A stretch of 37,355 nt of DNA from CAZGMC01 sp964526565 (GTDB lineage: Bacteria; Pseudomonadota; Alphaproteobacteria; DSM-16000; Inquilinaceae): NCBI GenBank assembly GCA_964526565.1, contig CAZGMC010000032.1, positions 1 through 37,355 on the forward strand, written 5' to 3'. Below the pieces are notes generated by a model. The model saw nothing but the letters and a program-made list of their open reading frames with translations. It was not told the origin of the DNA and made no database searches. This document shows, piece after piece, positions 15,521 through 23,613 of this stretch (positions are counted from its first letter, which is position 1; the number at the start of each line of letters is the position of its first letter). Both the position numbers and the translations under genes were made by a program.

Positions 15521-15967
15521 ATGAATCGCAAATCCCCCCAACGTCGTCGTCCGACAATCGCCGAGGCGGGTCCCGACCCGATCGACGTGCATGTCGGCGC
15601 CAAAATCCGGGAACGTCGCCTCGTCCTGGGCATGAGCCAGGAAACGCTCGGCGATCGCCTGAAGATCAGTTTCCAGCAGTTGCAGAAGTACGAGCGCGGC
15701 GCCAACCGTGTCAGCGCCTCCACCCTGCACCGCCTGACGCAGATCCTCGACGCGCCGATCTCCTACTTCTTCGACGGGGCGCCGAGCGAGGGCAACGTGT
15801 CGCCACCCACGGATGCGGAGAAGTTGCCCAAGCGCGAAGAGCTGGAGCTGATGCGCGACTTTTCGATGATCTCCAACCGGCGCCTGCGCGACCGCATTCG
15901 CCGGCTGGTCGGCGCCATTGCCCGCGAGAACGCGGGCGCCAGCACGACATCCGAAGCGGCCGAATAG
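15521..15967 (+). CDS. XRE-family transcriptional regulator, PraR-like
   Basis: A 148-aa DNA-binding protein. The Cro/C1 helix-turn-helix occupies roughly residues 22-80 (DVHVGAKIRERRLVLGMSQE, then DRLKISFQQLQKYERGANRV, then LTQILDAPISYFFD). The FQQLQKYERGANRVSAS recognition region is the form seen in the alphaproteobacterial PraR/SMc group, which includes regulators of biofilm and symbiosis traits. The C-terminal part (EELELMRDFSMISNRRLRDR) matches the helical tail of the same group. A ggag site lies about eight bases before the ATG. The AT-richer 870-base region upstream may carry its control sites. Confidence 0.9.
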   Translation: MNRKSPQRRRPTIAEAGPDPIDVHVGAKIRERRLVLGMSQETLGDRLKISFQQLQKYERGANRVSASTLHRLTQILDAPISYFFDGAPSEGNVSPPTDAEKLPKREELELMRDFSMISNRRLRDRIRRLVGAIARENAGASTTSEAAE

Positions 15968-16193
15968 CGCTCGGCCTGCCTCTGCCCGGCCTGCCGCACA
16001 GCCGGCGGTCATGGTCGGGCAGAGTCCTGTCTGGGGGCACGGCGCCGCCCCCATCCTTTCAGTCGGTTCTGGCCGACGGCAGCCATCCCTGTCGGCCCTT
16101 ATGCAATCGCCGCAGCATGCGTCGGGCTTCCCTTGTGCCGGGGCGAAAGTGTTATCGTCCCGCCGCCAGACATTGCACTGCAAGGAAAGCCCC

Positions 16194-16973
16194 GTGTTCA
16201 AGCCCGCCGCCATCGCCGTATCGCTCGCCCTGGCAGTCCCCGCCGCGGCCGTCGCAGCAGATGTCGCTCCGCACCGTGCGGTCTACGACCTGGCACTGGC
16301 CTCGGCCCGCAGCGGTGCACAGGTCAGTGCCGTCGACGGCGAAATGACGTTCCGCTGGGCAGACACATGCGACGGCTGGACCATCGAGCAGCACTACCGC
16401 CTTGATTTCCTCTACACGCAGGGCACGGAGGTGGAGGTGACGTCGTCCTACGCCATCTGGGAAAGCCGCGACGGCACCGAACTGGCCTTCTCCACGCGCA
16501 CTGCCAGCAATGGCGTGGTCGATGAGGAGATCCGCGGCGTGGCATCGCGGCCGGCCCCGGACCGGCCCGGCACCGTCATCTACCGGCTGCCGGAAGAGAC
16601 GGAACGGCCGCTGCCGGCCGGGGTCCTGTTCCCGACCGCCCACACCATCGAGCTCCTCGACCGCGCCGAAGCGGGAGCGACGCTGTTCACGACGTTGCTT
16701 TTCGACGGAACGCATTTCGACGAGCTGACCGAGATCAGCGCCGTCATCGGCGCTGGCCGCCCGGCGCCGGACACGGCCGAAGAGCCGCTGCTGGCACGGC
16801 CGTCATGGTCCGTGCGGCTGGCCTTCTTCACCGCCGCCGGTGCGCTGCCGGACTACGAGATCGCGGTCCGGCTGTTCGACAACGGTGTCATCGACACCAT
16901 GGACATCGATTACGGGGATTTCGTCGTCCGCGCGACGCTGACCGAACTGGAAGCGCTGCCGGACGATTGTTGA
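16194..16973 (+). CDS. EipB-family periplasmic envelope-integrity protein (DUF1849)
   Basis: A 259-aa exported protein. The signal peptide runs from the GTG start to about residue 22 (MFKPAAIAVSLALAVPAAAV, cut after VAA). Then come the family hallmarks PHRAVYDLAL, a W-x-D-x-C-DGW segment with Cys59, and a GTHFDELTE-type region. The last residue is Cys259. In EipB of Brucella two conserved cysteines form a disulfide, and the positions here fit that. EipB is a beta-spiral protein of the alphaproteobacterial periplasm required for envelope integrity. The GTG start is chosen because an aaggaaa site lies six bases upstream and the signal peptide begins there. It ends 26 bases from a convergent gene. 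Confidence 0.85.
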   Translation: MFKPAAIAVSLALAVPAAAVAADVAPHRAVYDLALASARSGAQVSAVDGEMTFRWADTCDGWTIEQHYRLDFLYTQGTEVEVTSSYAIWESRDGTELAFSTRTASNGVVDEEIRGVASRPAPDRPGTVIYRLPEETERPLPAGVLFPTAHTIELLDRAEAGATLFTTLLFDGTHFDELTEISAVIGAGRPAPDTAEEPLLARPSWSVRLAFFTAAGALPDYEIAVRLFDNGVIDTMDIDYGDFVVRATLTELEALPDDC

Positions 16974-16999
16974 ACCGCCCGGCGCGCGCAGCCGCTACG

Positions 17000-17362
17000 T
17001 TATCGGACCCGGACGACCCGGAAGGTGCGCAGCACCCCGTCGTGCTCGGTGATGGAGACGTATTCCCCCTCGACCATGCGATGGCGGTCGAGCTGGAAGA
17101 TCGGCTCATCGTCGTCGGGGTCGCGGCCGCCATAGCGGAACGACCAGCCGTGGGCCCCGGTATGGACCAGGCGGCCGATCTCGTCATCCTCGTGCAGCCA
17201 GAAGCGGCGGACGGTGCACTGGTCCGGCACCCGCCGCCAGGCCGCCGCGTCGAGTTCACCGCTTTCGCTCAGCGGCGCGGCGAACTCATAGCCGCACTCG
17301 TGGCTGCCTTCCGGGAAATCGCCACAGCGGGCCAGTTCCAGGCGGATCCTCTTCAGCGACAC
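17000..17362 (-). CDS. Conserved hypothetical protein, 120 aa
   Basis: A soluble, acidic protein starting at GTG 17362 behind a gaggaagaa site. It has the segments RIRLELARCGDFPEGS, AAWRRVPDQCTVRRFW and VSITEHDGVLRTFRVVRV. The last looks like a small beta-barrel strand pair and the whole is mostly predicted beta. I do not recognise a named family. It is the last gene of the minus-strand stress block, separated from the 88-aa protein gene by an unstable repeat that was not assembled (17382-17542). Confidence 0.7.
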   Translation of the reverse strand: MSLKRIRLELARCGDFPEGSHECGYEFAAPLSESGELDAAAWRRVPDQCTVRRFWLHEDDEIGRLVHTGAHGWSFRYGGRDPDDDEPIFQLDRHRMVEGEYVSITEHDGVLRTFRVVRVR

Positions 17363-17381
17363 GGCGGTTCTTCCTCCTCGT

Positions 17382-17542
17382 GCCGGGAATGCCGCGGCCG
17401 GGAATGCCGCNNNNNNNNNNNNNNNNNNNNNNNNNNNNNNNNNNNNNNNNNNNNNNNNNNNNNNNNNNNNNNNNNNNNNNNNNNNNNNNNNNNNNNNNNN
17501 NNNNNNNNNNTGCCGCAGCCGGTGCCGCAGCCGGTGCCGCAG
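17382..17542. repeat. Tandem repeats flanking a 100-N assembly gap
   Basis: To the left are two 15-base units (gccgggaatgccgcg at 17382, then 17397). To the right are two and a half 12-base units (tgccgcagccgg at 17511 and 17523). Between them 17411-17510 is exactly 100 N, a placeholder length. The assembly evidently broke inside a longer tandem array lying between the 88-aa and 120-aa genes. Confidence 0.85.
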
Positions 17543-17809
17543 TCAGTCGGCGACCTCGGGGTGCTCCTGCAGGAAGTGCCTGAGCACCATCTTGAGCTTG
17601 GCCGAATGGCGGTAGTCGCCGCGGCGACGGGCGTCCTCGATGTCATCCCTGATCATTTTCTTGATGCGCCGCTCGCCGGCCTCGGTCTCGACCAGCCAGT
17701 GGCCCAGTTCGGCCGCGATGATCTCGGGTGTGTGCTCGTGCTCGGCGATCGCGTCGACCTCCTCCTCGCTGAGTTCGCTGAGGCCGATGCAGTCCTGGAT
17801 CGTCAACAT
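17543..17809 (-). CDS. 88-aa conserved protein, copy 1 (USP-linked family)
   Basis: A small soluble protein beginning MLTIQDCIGLSELSEEEVDA and continuing IAEHEHTPEIIAAELGHWL, then an E/R-rich helical part (RRIKKMIRDDIEDARRRGD) and a final VLRHFLQEHPEV. It looks all-helical. The ATG at 17809 follows a gaggaggaat site. I know similar proteins as uncharacterised in Rhodospirillales, with no function assigned. It directly follows USP copy 1 with a 68-base gap. The paralogue at 18841-19107 has the same length and the same position relative to USP copy 2, so the pairing is likely functional. Confidence 0.8.
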   Translation of the reverse strand: MLTIQDCIGLSELSEEEVDAIAEHEHTPEIIAAELGHWLVETEAGERRIKKMIRDDIEDARRRGDYRHSAKLKMVLRHFLQEHPEVAD

Positions 17810-17877
17810 GGGAATTCCTCCTCTTGCCGTTGACAGGGAACCTGTACGGACGCCAGCGGGCGCCGGCGTCGTCGGGG

Positions 17878-18747
17878 TCAATGCGCCATCAGCACCGGCA
17901 GGCCGGCATTGGCCAGCACGTACCGGGTGACGCCGCCCAGAATCATCTCGCGCATGCGGCTGTGGCTGTAGCCGCCCATGACGAGCAGGTCGGTGCCGAA
18001 TGCCGATGCCGTCTCCAGTAACGCCTCACCGACGCTTCCGTTTCCCGGTTCGATCCGGTGCGCCTGCGACTCGATGCCATGCCAGGCGAGATAGTCCACC
18101 AGGGCGCCCGCCATCGCCGGATCCTGGTGGGCCGACATCGCGGTCAGGACATGGGTCACCTCGGCGAGATGCAGGAACGGCAGCGCGCTGGTGACGGCGC
18201 GGGCGCATTGCGGGCCGCCGTCCCAGGCGATCGCGGCAACTGCGCCGACATCCCGCGGCGTCGCCGCCGGCGCCAGCAGCAGCGGCCGGCCGCCGTGCAT
18301 CAGCGTCGCCTCGAAGGTCAGGGTCAACTGCAGGTTCTCCTCGTCGCCGGGCTCGTGGCTCAGCACGACAAGGTCAGCCAGCGCGCACCGCTTGCGCACC
18401 AGCCGTTCCTCGCGGCCGACCCGTTCCTCCCAGGCCGCCGTGGCCGAACCCGGTCCCGGCGGCGTGTCGTGGACCGGCACGCCCAGCGCCGATACCGCCA
18501 CTTCGAAGTGGCGCCGCGCCACGTCGCGGCAGCGCCGCGCCTCCTGTTCCGCCGCTGTGATCAACTGGTCGATCACCGCGCTCGACATCCCCTCGCCGAC
18601 CACCGGCACGGCATCGGCCGGATCGAGCCGCGTGAACATGACGTCCACGTGCGCGTCCAGGCGGCGCGCCGCCGCGAACGCCAGCTTCAAACGCGGCCCA
18701 TCGGCATCCGTGCCGTTCACGGGGGCCAGGATCGTCTTGATGCTCAC
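17878..18747 (-). CDS. Universal stress protein (UspA superfamily), copy 1
   Basis: A 289-aa protein starting at GTG 18747 (SIKTILAPVNGTDADG) and ending with the UspA nucleotide-loop region DLLVMGGYSHSRMREMILGG and VTRYVLANAGLPVLMAH. It is the long form, with an N-terminal USP-like half and a C-terminal USP half. In the ATP-binding pattern G-x2-G-x9-G the second glycine is replaced by serine (GGYS), while copy 2 keeps it (GGYG), so nucleotide binding may differ. USPs act in survival of starvation, oxidative or low-oxygen stress. It is preceded by the 88-aa gene of copy 2 (93-base gap) and followed by that of copy 1. Confidence 0.92.
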   Translation of the reverse strand: MSIKTILAPVNGTDADGPRLKLAFAAARRLDAHVDVMFTRLDPADAVPVVGEGMSSAVIDQLITAAEQEARRCRDVARRHFEVAVSALGVPVHDTPPGPGSATAAWEERVGREERLVRKRCALADLVVLSHEPGDEENLQLTLTFEATLMHGGRPLLLAPAATPRDVGAVAAIAWDGGPQCARAVTSALPFLHLAEVTHVLTAMSAHQDPAMAGALVDYLAWHGIESQAHRIEPGNGSVGEALLETASAFGTDLLVMGGYSHSRMREMILGGVTRYVLANAGLPVLMAH

Positions 18748-18840
18748 CGGGGAAATCCTTGCTCTCGGCTGGCGCCGCTCGGGCGCCCTTCCCTCGTCCC
18801 GGACGGCGCCTCCGGCGGCGCCCGGCCGATCATGCGTCGG

Positions 18841-19107
18841 TCAGTGGATCGTGACCGGATGCTCCTGGTGGAAGTGCTGCAGAACCCGCTGCAGCTCGTC
18901 GGCATGAAGCCGGTGGCCGTGCTCGCGCGCGGCCACGATGTCGTCCCGGATCATCGCCTCGATGCGCAACGGCCCACGGGACGTCCCGAGGAGCCACGCT
19001 CCCATCTCGGCGGCGACGACCTCCGGGATGTGCTCATGCTCGGCAATGGCGTCCACCTCCGGCTCGGAGAGGCCGCTCATCCCGATGCAGTCCGTGATCG
19101 TCAACAT
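18841..19107 (-). CDS. 88-aa conserved protein, copy 2 (USP-linked family)
   Basis: Same length and layout as copy 1: MLTITDCIGMSGLSEPEVDA, IAEHEHIPEVVAAEMGAWLL, then IEAMIRDDIVAAREHG and VLQHFHQEHPV. The AIAEHEH segment and the terminal HP are identical between copies, while the middle differs, so this is an old duplication. The ATG at 19107 has a ggaggg site seven bases upstream. It lies 63 bases after USP copy 2 and 93 bases before USP copy 1. Confidence 0.8.
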   Translation of the reverse strand: MLTITDCIGMSGLSEPEVDAIAEHEHIPEVVAAEMGAWLLGTSRGPLRIEAMIRDDIVAAREHGHRLHADELQRVLQHFHQEHPVTIH

Positions 19108-19170
19108 GGCCGTACCCTCCATTCCTATGGATATGGGAAGCATCCGTACGGCTTTCAGGGACTTTGGCGC

Positions 19171-20040
19171 CTAATGCGCCATCAGAACCGGCAGACGGGC
19201 GTGCGACAGCACGAAGCGGGTCACGCCGCCCAGGATCATCTCGCGCATGCGGCTGTGGCCGTAGCCGCCCATGACGAGCAGATCGGCGCCCAGCGCCTCG
19301 GCCCGGCCGAGCAGGGCGGCGCCGACCTTGCCGTGGCCGGGATCGACGCGGTCGACCGTCGCGGCCAGGCCGTGCCAGGCGAGATGGCGCGCCAGCTCAG
19401 GGGCGCGGGCCGGATCGGTCCGCGGCGTCGCGGCGGACAACACATGAATCGTGCCCGCCTCGCGCAGCAGCGGCATGGCCCCGGCCACGGCGCGGGCGGC
19501 AAAGCCGCTGTTGTCCCAGGCGACGACGATCGTGGCGATGTCCCGGTACCGGTGCGCCTCGGGCACCAGCAGCACCGGCCGGCCGCCGGTCAGCAGGGCG
19601 GCCTCCAGCGTCAGCAGGAACTGCAGGTCGTCGTCGCCGCCGGTGCGGTTGGCCATGACGATCAGGTCGCTGACCGGGCAGGCGCGCCGCACCACGCGGT
19701 CCTCGCGCCCGATCTCCGGCCGCCAGCTCGCCGAGGCGCCGTCCGGCCCGGGCGGCGCGTCGTGCAGCAGCAGGCCCGCGCCGGCGACGGCGGCGTCGAA
19801 GGCCCGCCTTGCGGCGGCCTCGCGCAGGGTCCAATGGCGGACGGTGGAGGCCGTCAACTGCTCGACGACGGCGCTGGACACGCCGTCCCCGGCCATCGGC
19901 ACGACCTCCGCCGGGCTGGGCCGGGCGAACAGGGCATCGACGTGGGCATCGTGCCGGCGGGCCAGCCCGAAGGCGGTGGCCAGGGCAGCGGCGTCACCGG
20001 CCGTGCCGGTGACGGGCGCCAGGATGGTCCTGATGGTCAC
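19171..20040 (-). CDS. Universal stress protein (UspA superfamily), copy 2
   Basis: A 289-aa protein, exactly the length of copy 1. The start is a GTG at 20040 (TIRTILAPVTGTAGDAA), set by alignment with copy 1; longer in-frame extension is possible but unsupported. The C-terminal motif GGYGHSRMREMILGG keeps the G-x2-G-x9-G pattern of ATP-binding USPs. The stretch GPDGASASWRPEIGREDRVV and the ending LPVLMAH match copy 1 closely. It is the upstream member of the duplicated USP/88-aa cassette and lies 130 bases after the APH/ATPase gene on the same strand. Confidence 0.92.
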   Translation of the reverse strand: MTIRTILAPVTGTAGDAAALATAFGLARRHDAHVDALFARPSPAEVVPMAGDGVSSAVVEQLTASTVRHWTLREAAARRAFDAAVAGAGLLLHDAPPGPDGASASWRPEIGREDRVVRRACPVSDLIVMANRTGGDDDLQFLLTLEAALLTGGRPVLLVPEAHRYRDIATIVVAWDNSGFAARAVAGAMPLLREAGTIHVLSAATPRTDPARAPELARHLAWHGLAATVDRVDPGHGKVGAALLGRAEALGADLLVMGGYGHSRMREMILGGVTRFVLSHARLPVLMAH

Positions 20041-20120
20041 GGCTCCGGCGCTCCTTCCCTCGTGCGCCTGGCGGATGCCCCAGGCGGGATGACGGATCAT
20101 GTCATGCCGGGATCCGCCCC

Positions 20121-20170
20121 TCCCATGGCGCGCAAGCGCGCAGCGTCCCATGGCGCGCAAGCGCGCAGCG
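20121..20170. repeat. Tandem repeat, 25 bases x 2, with internal hairpin
   Basis: Two identical 25-base units (20121-20145 and 20146-20170) each contain gcgcgcaagcgcgc, which can fold as a short hairpin. The array abuts the stop codon of the APH/ATPase gene and precedes USP copy 2. It may weaken transcription between the two genes. Confidence 0.85.
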
Positions 20171-21751
20171 TCATCCTTCGGGCCGACCGCGTGCCATGAT
20201 GTCGGCGAGCACCCGCCCGGCCAGCGCGACGGAGGCCTCGGCATCGCCGCCGGCATCGATGCGCGCCCAACTGATCTCGCCCGTCTGCGACCCGCGCTGG
20301 CGCGCGACGATGGCGGCGTCGGCGTCCGAGGCATCGCCGCTGCGCCCGCCGACGCGGCGGAACAGCTCGGCCTCCGGCGCGTCGAGCCAGATCCCGGCGA
20401 AGGGTACGCCGGCTTCGGCCGCGGCGGCCTCGATGTCGGCCCGCTCGTCCGCCGCGGCGTAGACGGCATCGGCAATGGCCGCCTGTCCTGCCGCGGCCGC
20501 CGCGGCCGTGCGGCGGCGCAGCTCGTCATAGACGCGCCGCGTGACCGGCCGCTTGTAGGCCGGCTCGGGCAGCCGTTCGGTCTCCGCCACGCCGAGCATG
20601 CGCTTGCGGATCACGTCGCTGCGCACGACGACGGCCCCGGGAGCCGGCCCCAGGTCCGGCGCCAGCGCCCGCGCCACGGTTGTCTTGCCGCTGCCCGACA
20701 GGCCGCCGACAGCGACCAGCACCGGCCGCGGCGGCTCCAGATAGCGCAAGGCCGCGTCGAAATAGGCGACGGCATCGCGCCGCTGCGCCGCTGCCGCCGG
20801 CGGCGCGTCATCGAGGGTGGCGGCGCTGCTGCGCGCGACCTTGGCCCGCACCGCCGCGCGGGTCGACAGGAACAGCGGCAGGGCCGCCAGTCCCTCGACA
20901 TCGGCCGTGATCTCCAGATAGCGATTGAAGACCCGGTTGGCGAACGGGCGCAGGCCGCGATGCTCCAGGTCCATCAGCAGGAACGCCAGGTCGTAGAGCA
21001 CGTCGATGACGGCCAGCGCGTCGTTGAACTCGATGCAGTCGAACAGCGCCGGCCGGCGGTCCAGCAGGACGACGTTGTGCAGGTGCAAATCGCCATGGCA
21101 GCGGCGCACGAACCCGTCCCGTGCCCGCCGGTCAAGCCGCGGCCCGACGCGATCGAGCGCCGCCTCGGCCCGGTCGCGCAGGCAGGCGACGCGGTCGGGC
21201 GGGAACAGCGCCGGCGCCTCGGCGAACTCGGCCAGGTTCTCCTCGACCACCCATCGCAGCGCGGCGGCACCGGCCTCCGGATGCCGCTCGGCATCGGCAT
21301 GCAGCGCCGCCACCGCCTCGGCGAGGCCATCCATCAGCCCGGCCGTCAGCGCGCCGCGTTCGGCCATGGCATCGAACAGCGCCGCCTGGTCGAACCGGTG
21401 CATGACGACGACCCAGTCGGCCGCATTCCCGGACCGCGCCCCGACGTCGCCGAGCCGCAGGCCGCCCTGCGGGCCGCGGACCAGCGGCGCGACGCCGAGG
21501 TAGAGCTGCGGCGCGGTGCGCCGGTTGAGCGCCACCTCCGCCCGGCAGGCGGCCTCACGCAGCGCCGGCGTGGAGAAATCCATGTAGGGATAGCGCACGG
21601 CGCGCTTGAGCTTGCAGACCCGCTCGCCGGCCAGGAACAGGATGGCGCCGTGGGTGTCGATGCGCGCCACCGGCGCGCCGCCGTGCGTGGCCGGGTCGGC
21701 CAGCAGGGCCACGGCGGCGCTCTGGTCCTCGACGACGTGCGGGTCGGTCAT
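20171..21751 (-). CDS. Bifunctional aminoglycoside-phosphotransferase-like / P-loop ATPase protein
   Basis: A 526-aa fusion. The N-terminal half is a protein-kinase-like APH domain, with Lys in CKLKRAVRYPYMDFS, Brenner motif CHGDLHLHN at 218-226 and the metal-binding FDCIEFND at 237-244. The C-terminal half is a P-loop kinase-type domain, with Walker A GGLSGSGKT at 349-357 and RSDVIRK soon after. Proteins of this build are known in stress loci; Mycobacterium tuberculosis Rv2004c, in the DosR dormancy regulon beside a USP gene, has the same architecture. The substrate is unknown and resistance should not be assumed. It begins 42 bases after mgtE and is followed by the USP cassettes, all on one strand. 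Confidence 0.88.
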   Translation of the reverse strand: MTDPHVVEDQSAAVALLADPATHGGAPVARIDTHGAILFLAGERVCKLKRAVRYPYMDFSTPALREAACRAEVALNRRTAPQLYLGVAPLVRGPQGGLRLGDVGARSGNAADWVVVMHRFDQAALFDAMAERGALTAGLMDGLAEAVAALHADAERHPEAGAAALRWVVEENLAEFAEAPALFPPDRVACLRDRAEAALDRVGPRLDRRARDGFVRRCHGDLHLHNVVLLDRRPALFDCIEFNDALAVIDVLYDLAFLLMDLEHRGLRPFANRVFNRYLEITADVEGLAALPLFLSTRAAVRAKVARSSAATLDDAPPAAAAQRRDAVAYFDAALRYLEPPRPVLVAVGGLSGSGKTTVARALAPDLGPAPGAVVVRSDVIRKRMLGVAETERLPEPAYKRPVTRRVYDELRRRTAAAAAAGQAAIADAVYAAADERADIEAAAAEAGVPFAGIWLDAPEAELFRRVGGRSGDASDADAAIVARQRGSQTGEISWARIDAGGDAEASVALAGRVLADIMARGRPEG

Positions 21752-21793
21752 GACGGGTCCCAGCTTGCCGAGGGAAAGGGGCCGGCCGCCCGG

Positions 21794-23215
21794 CTACAGC
21801 AGGATCCAGGCGGCCAGCCCGAGAAAGGTGAAAAAGCCGACCACGTCGGTCACCGTGGTCAGGAACACGCTCGACGCCACGGCCGGATCGATCTTGAGCT
21901 TTTCCAGCAGCACCGGGATCAGTGCCCCGGACAGGCCGGCAACCATCAGCGTCGCGATCATGGCCATGCCGATCACCACGCCGAGCAGGATCTGGCCGAA
22001 CCACAGGGCGGCGATGGTTCCGGCGATGGCCGCAAACAGCAGGCCATTGATGCAGCCGACCAGCATCTCTTTCCACATCACCCGGCGGGCATTGCGGTCG
22101 GACAGCTCCTTGGTCGCCAGCGCGCGAACCACGACGGTCAGCGACTGGGTGCCGGCATTGCCGCCCATGGAGGCGACGATGGGCATGAGCACCGCCAGCG
22201 CGACGACCTGCTCGATCGTCGACTCGAAGATGGCAATGACGGCCGAGGCGACGACCGCGGTGATCAGGTTCACGCCCAGCCAGGAGAAGCGCGCCCGGCT
22301 GGTCTCGATCACGTCGCGGTAGAGGTCGTCCTCGATCACGCCGCCCATCTTCAGGATGTCGTCCTCGGCCTCCTCGTTGATGACGTCGACGATGTCGTCG
22401 ACGGTGATCACGCCGATCAGCCGCCCGGCATCGTCCACCACCGGCGCCGAGGTCAGGTCGTACTGGCGAAACAGGAAGGCGACCTCCTCCTGGTCCACCG
22501 TTGCCGGCACGGTGCGGATCTCCTCGGTGACCAGGTCGGCCAGCCGCACCGAGCGCTTGGAGCGCAGGATCTGGGAGATGCGCACGTCGCCGGTCGGCCG
22601 GTAGCGCGGATCGACGACGAAGATGTCGTAGAACTCGTCCGGCAGGGTCTCGGCCATGCGCAGATAGTCGATGGTCTTGCCGACGGTCCAGAACATCGGC
22701 ACCGCGACGAACTCGCGCTGCATCAGGCGGCCGGCCGAATACTCCGGAAAGCTCAGGCTCTCCTCGGCCCAGCGCCGCTCCAGCGCCGGCAGGCTGGCCA
22801 GCACCGCGCGGCGCTTGTCGTCGTCGAGGGTCTCGATGACGCCGAACGCGTCGTCGCTGTCCAGCTCGGCCACGGCGGCCGCCAGCTCGTCCGGCGCCAG
22901 ATGCTGGAGCAGTTCGTCGCGGACGTCCTCGCTCAGATAGGCGAGCAGGTCCGGATCGATGCGCAGGGTCGGCCGGATGATGCCGACGACCGTCTGCCGG
23001 TCCTCCGGGTGCAGGCGTTCCAGCAGGTCGGCAAGGTCGGCGAGGTGCAGGGTGTTGAGCAGGCGCTCCACCTGAGCCGTGTCATGCGCGTCGAGCGCCT
23101 CTTCAATCTGGCGCTGCAGCTCGTCGCGCAGGCCATAGCCCTGGTCGGACGTGTCCTGCTCCGGCTGTTGCCGGTCCTGCGGCTCGCGCTCGCGCGGCTC
23201 CAGGATCTCGTTCAC
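21794..23215 (-). CDS. mgtE: Magnesium transporter MgtE
   Basis: A Mg2+-gated channel of the inner membrane. The 473-aa protein shows a cytosolic N domain (residues about 35-140, including LADLADLLERLHPEDRQ), a CBS pair (about 150-280; SAPVVDDAGRLIGVITVDDI) and five membrane helices from about 300 on, with the family signature MPIVASMGGNAGTQSLTVVV. The start is a GTG at 23215 (MNEILEPRERE); no better start lies nearby. The CBS and N domains bind Mg2+ and ATP in studied homologues. I saw no M-box riboswitch upstream. It is the first gene of the minus-strand run that includes the APH/ATPase and USP genes. Confidence 0.95.
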   Translation of the reverse strand: MNEILEPREREPQDRQQPEQDTSDQGYGLRDELQRQIEEALDAHDTAQVERLLNTLHLADLADLLERLHPEDRQTVVGIIRPTLRIDPDLLAYLSEDVRDELLQHLAPDELAAAVAELDSDDAFGVIETLDDDKRRAVLASLPALERRWAEESLSFPEYSAGRLMQREFVAVPMFWTVGKTIDYLRMAETLPDEFYDIFVVDPRYRPTGDVRISQILRSKRSVRLADLVTEEIRTVPATVDQEEVAFLFRQYDLTSAPVVDDAGRLIGVITVDDIVDVINEEAEDDILKMGGVIEDDLYRDVIETSRARFSWLGVNLITAVVASAVIAIFESTIEQVVALAVLMPIVASMGGNAGTQSLTVVVRALATKELSDRNARRVMWKEMLVGCINGLLFAAIAGTIAALWFGQILLGVVIGMAMIATLMVAGLSGALIPVLLEKLKIDPAVASSVFLTTVTDVVGFFTFLGLAAWILL

Positions 23216-23376
23216 GGCAGGAACTCCCGACTCGCATCAGCAACCCCCGGCCGCCTGGGGACGGCCGGCCACGAAACGGCGGCGGCGCGGGGCGCTGTCC
23301 CCGCGCCGGGCCGCATCAGCCCGCAGGCCTGCTCTCCCAATTCCTGGGAACCGTTTATATGTATGCCCCGGAGCGG
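23216..23376. other. mgtE upstream region
   Basis: No gene or recognisable riboswitch is seen between mgtE and the tRNA terminator. A promoter for the stress block should lie here; I could not identify one with confidence. Confidence 0.4.
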
Positions 23377-23405
23377 AAAAAAGGGGGGCGGAAAAAAGGC
23401 CCGCC
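23377..23405 (-). terminator. Rho-independent terminator of tRNA-Leu
   Basis: On the minus strand a 5-bp GGCGG/CCGCC stem (23405-23401 with 23391-23387) is followed by CCCC and six T (23382-23377). It lies 41 bases beyond the tRNA 3' end. A second T6 tract in the loop arises because gcggaaaaaagg occurs twice with a 15-base period (23373 and 23388 on the plus strand). Confidence 0.5.
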
Positions 23406-23445
23406 GGCGCCAAGGATGCGCATCCAGGTTGGGAATTGATCAGGA

Positions 23446-23532
23446 TGGTGCGGTCGAGAAGACTCGAACTTCCACGGGGTTGCCCCCACAGCGACCTCAA
23501 CGCTGCGCGTCTACCAGTTCCGCCACGACCGC
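23446..23532 (-). tRNA. tRNA-Leu (anticodon GAG)
   Basis: An 87-base class II tRNA read on the minus strand. The acceptor stem is GCGGTCG with CGACCGC, the discriminator is A, and CCA is encoded. The D arm includes GCGGAACTGGTAGACGC. The anticodon loop TTGAGGT gives GAG, reading CUC and CUU leucine codons. A long variable arm (GGGG/CCCC stem) and the T arm TTCGAGT complete the leucine type. The 5' end faces lipB, which is divergent. Confidence 0.96.
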
Positions 23533-23613
23533 ACGGGCGTCGGCTGCCGCCCCGATGGCGCCCGCCTTATGGCGCGCTGGGACATATCAAACCGTAGTCA
23601 CGCTTTCAAGATA

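Noticed and set aside
23216..23445. Mg2+ riboswitch (M-box) upstream of mgtE
   Set aside because: No conserved M-box core or long leader structure is visible; M-boxes are mainly found in other phyla.
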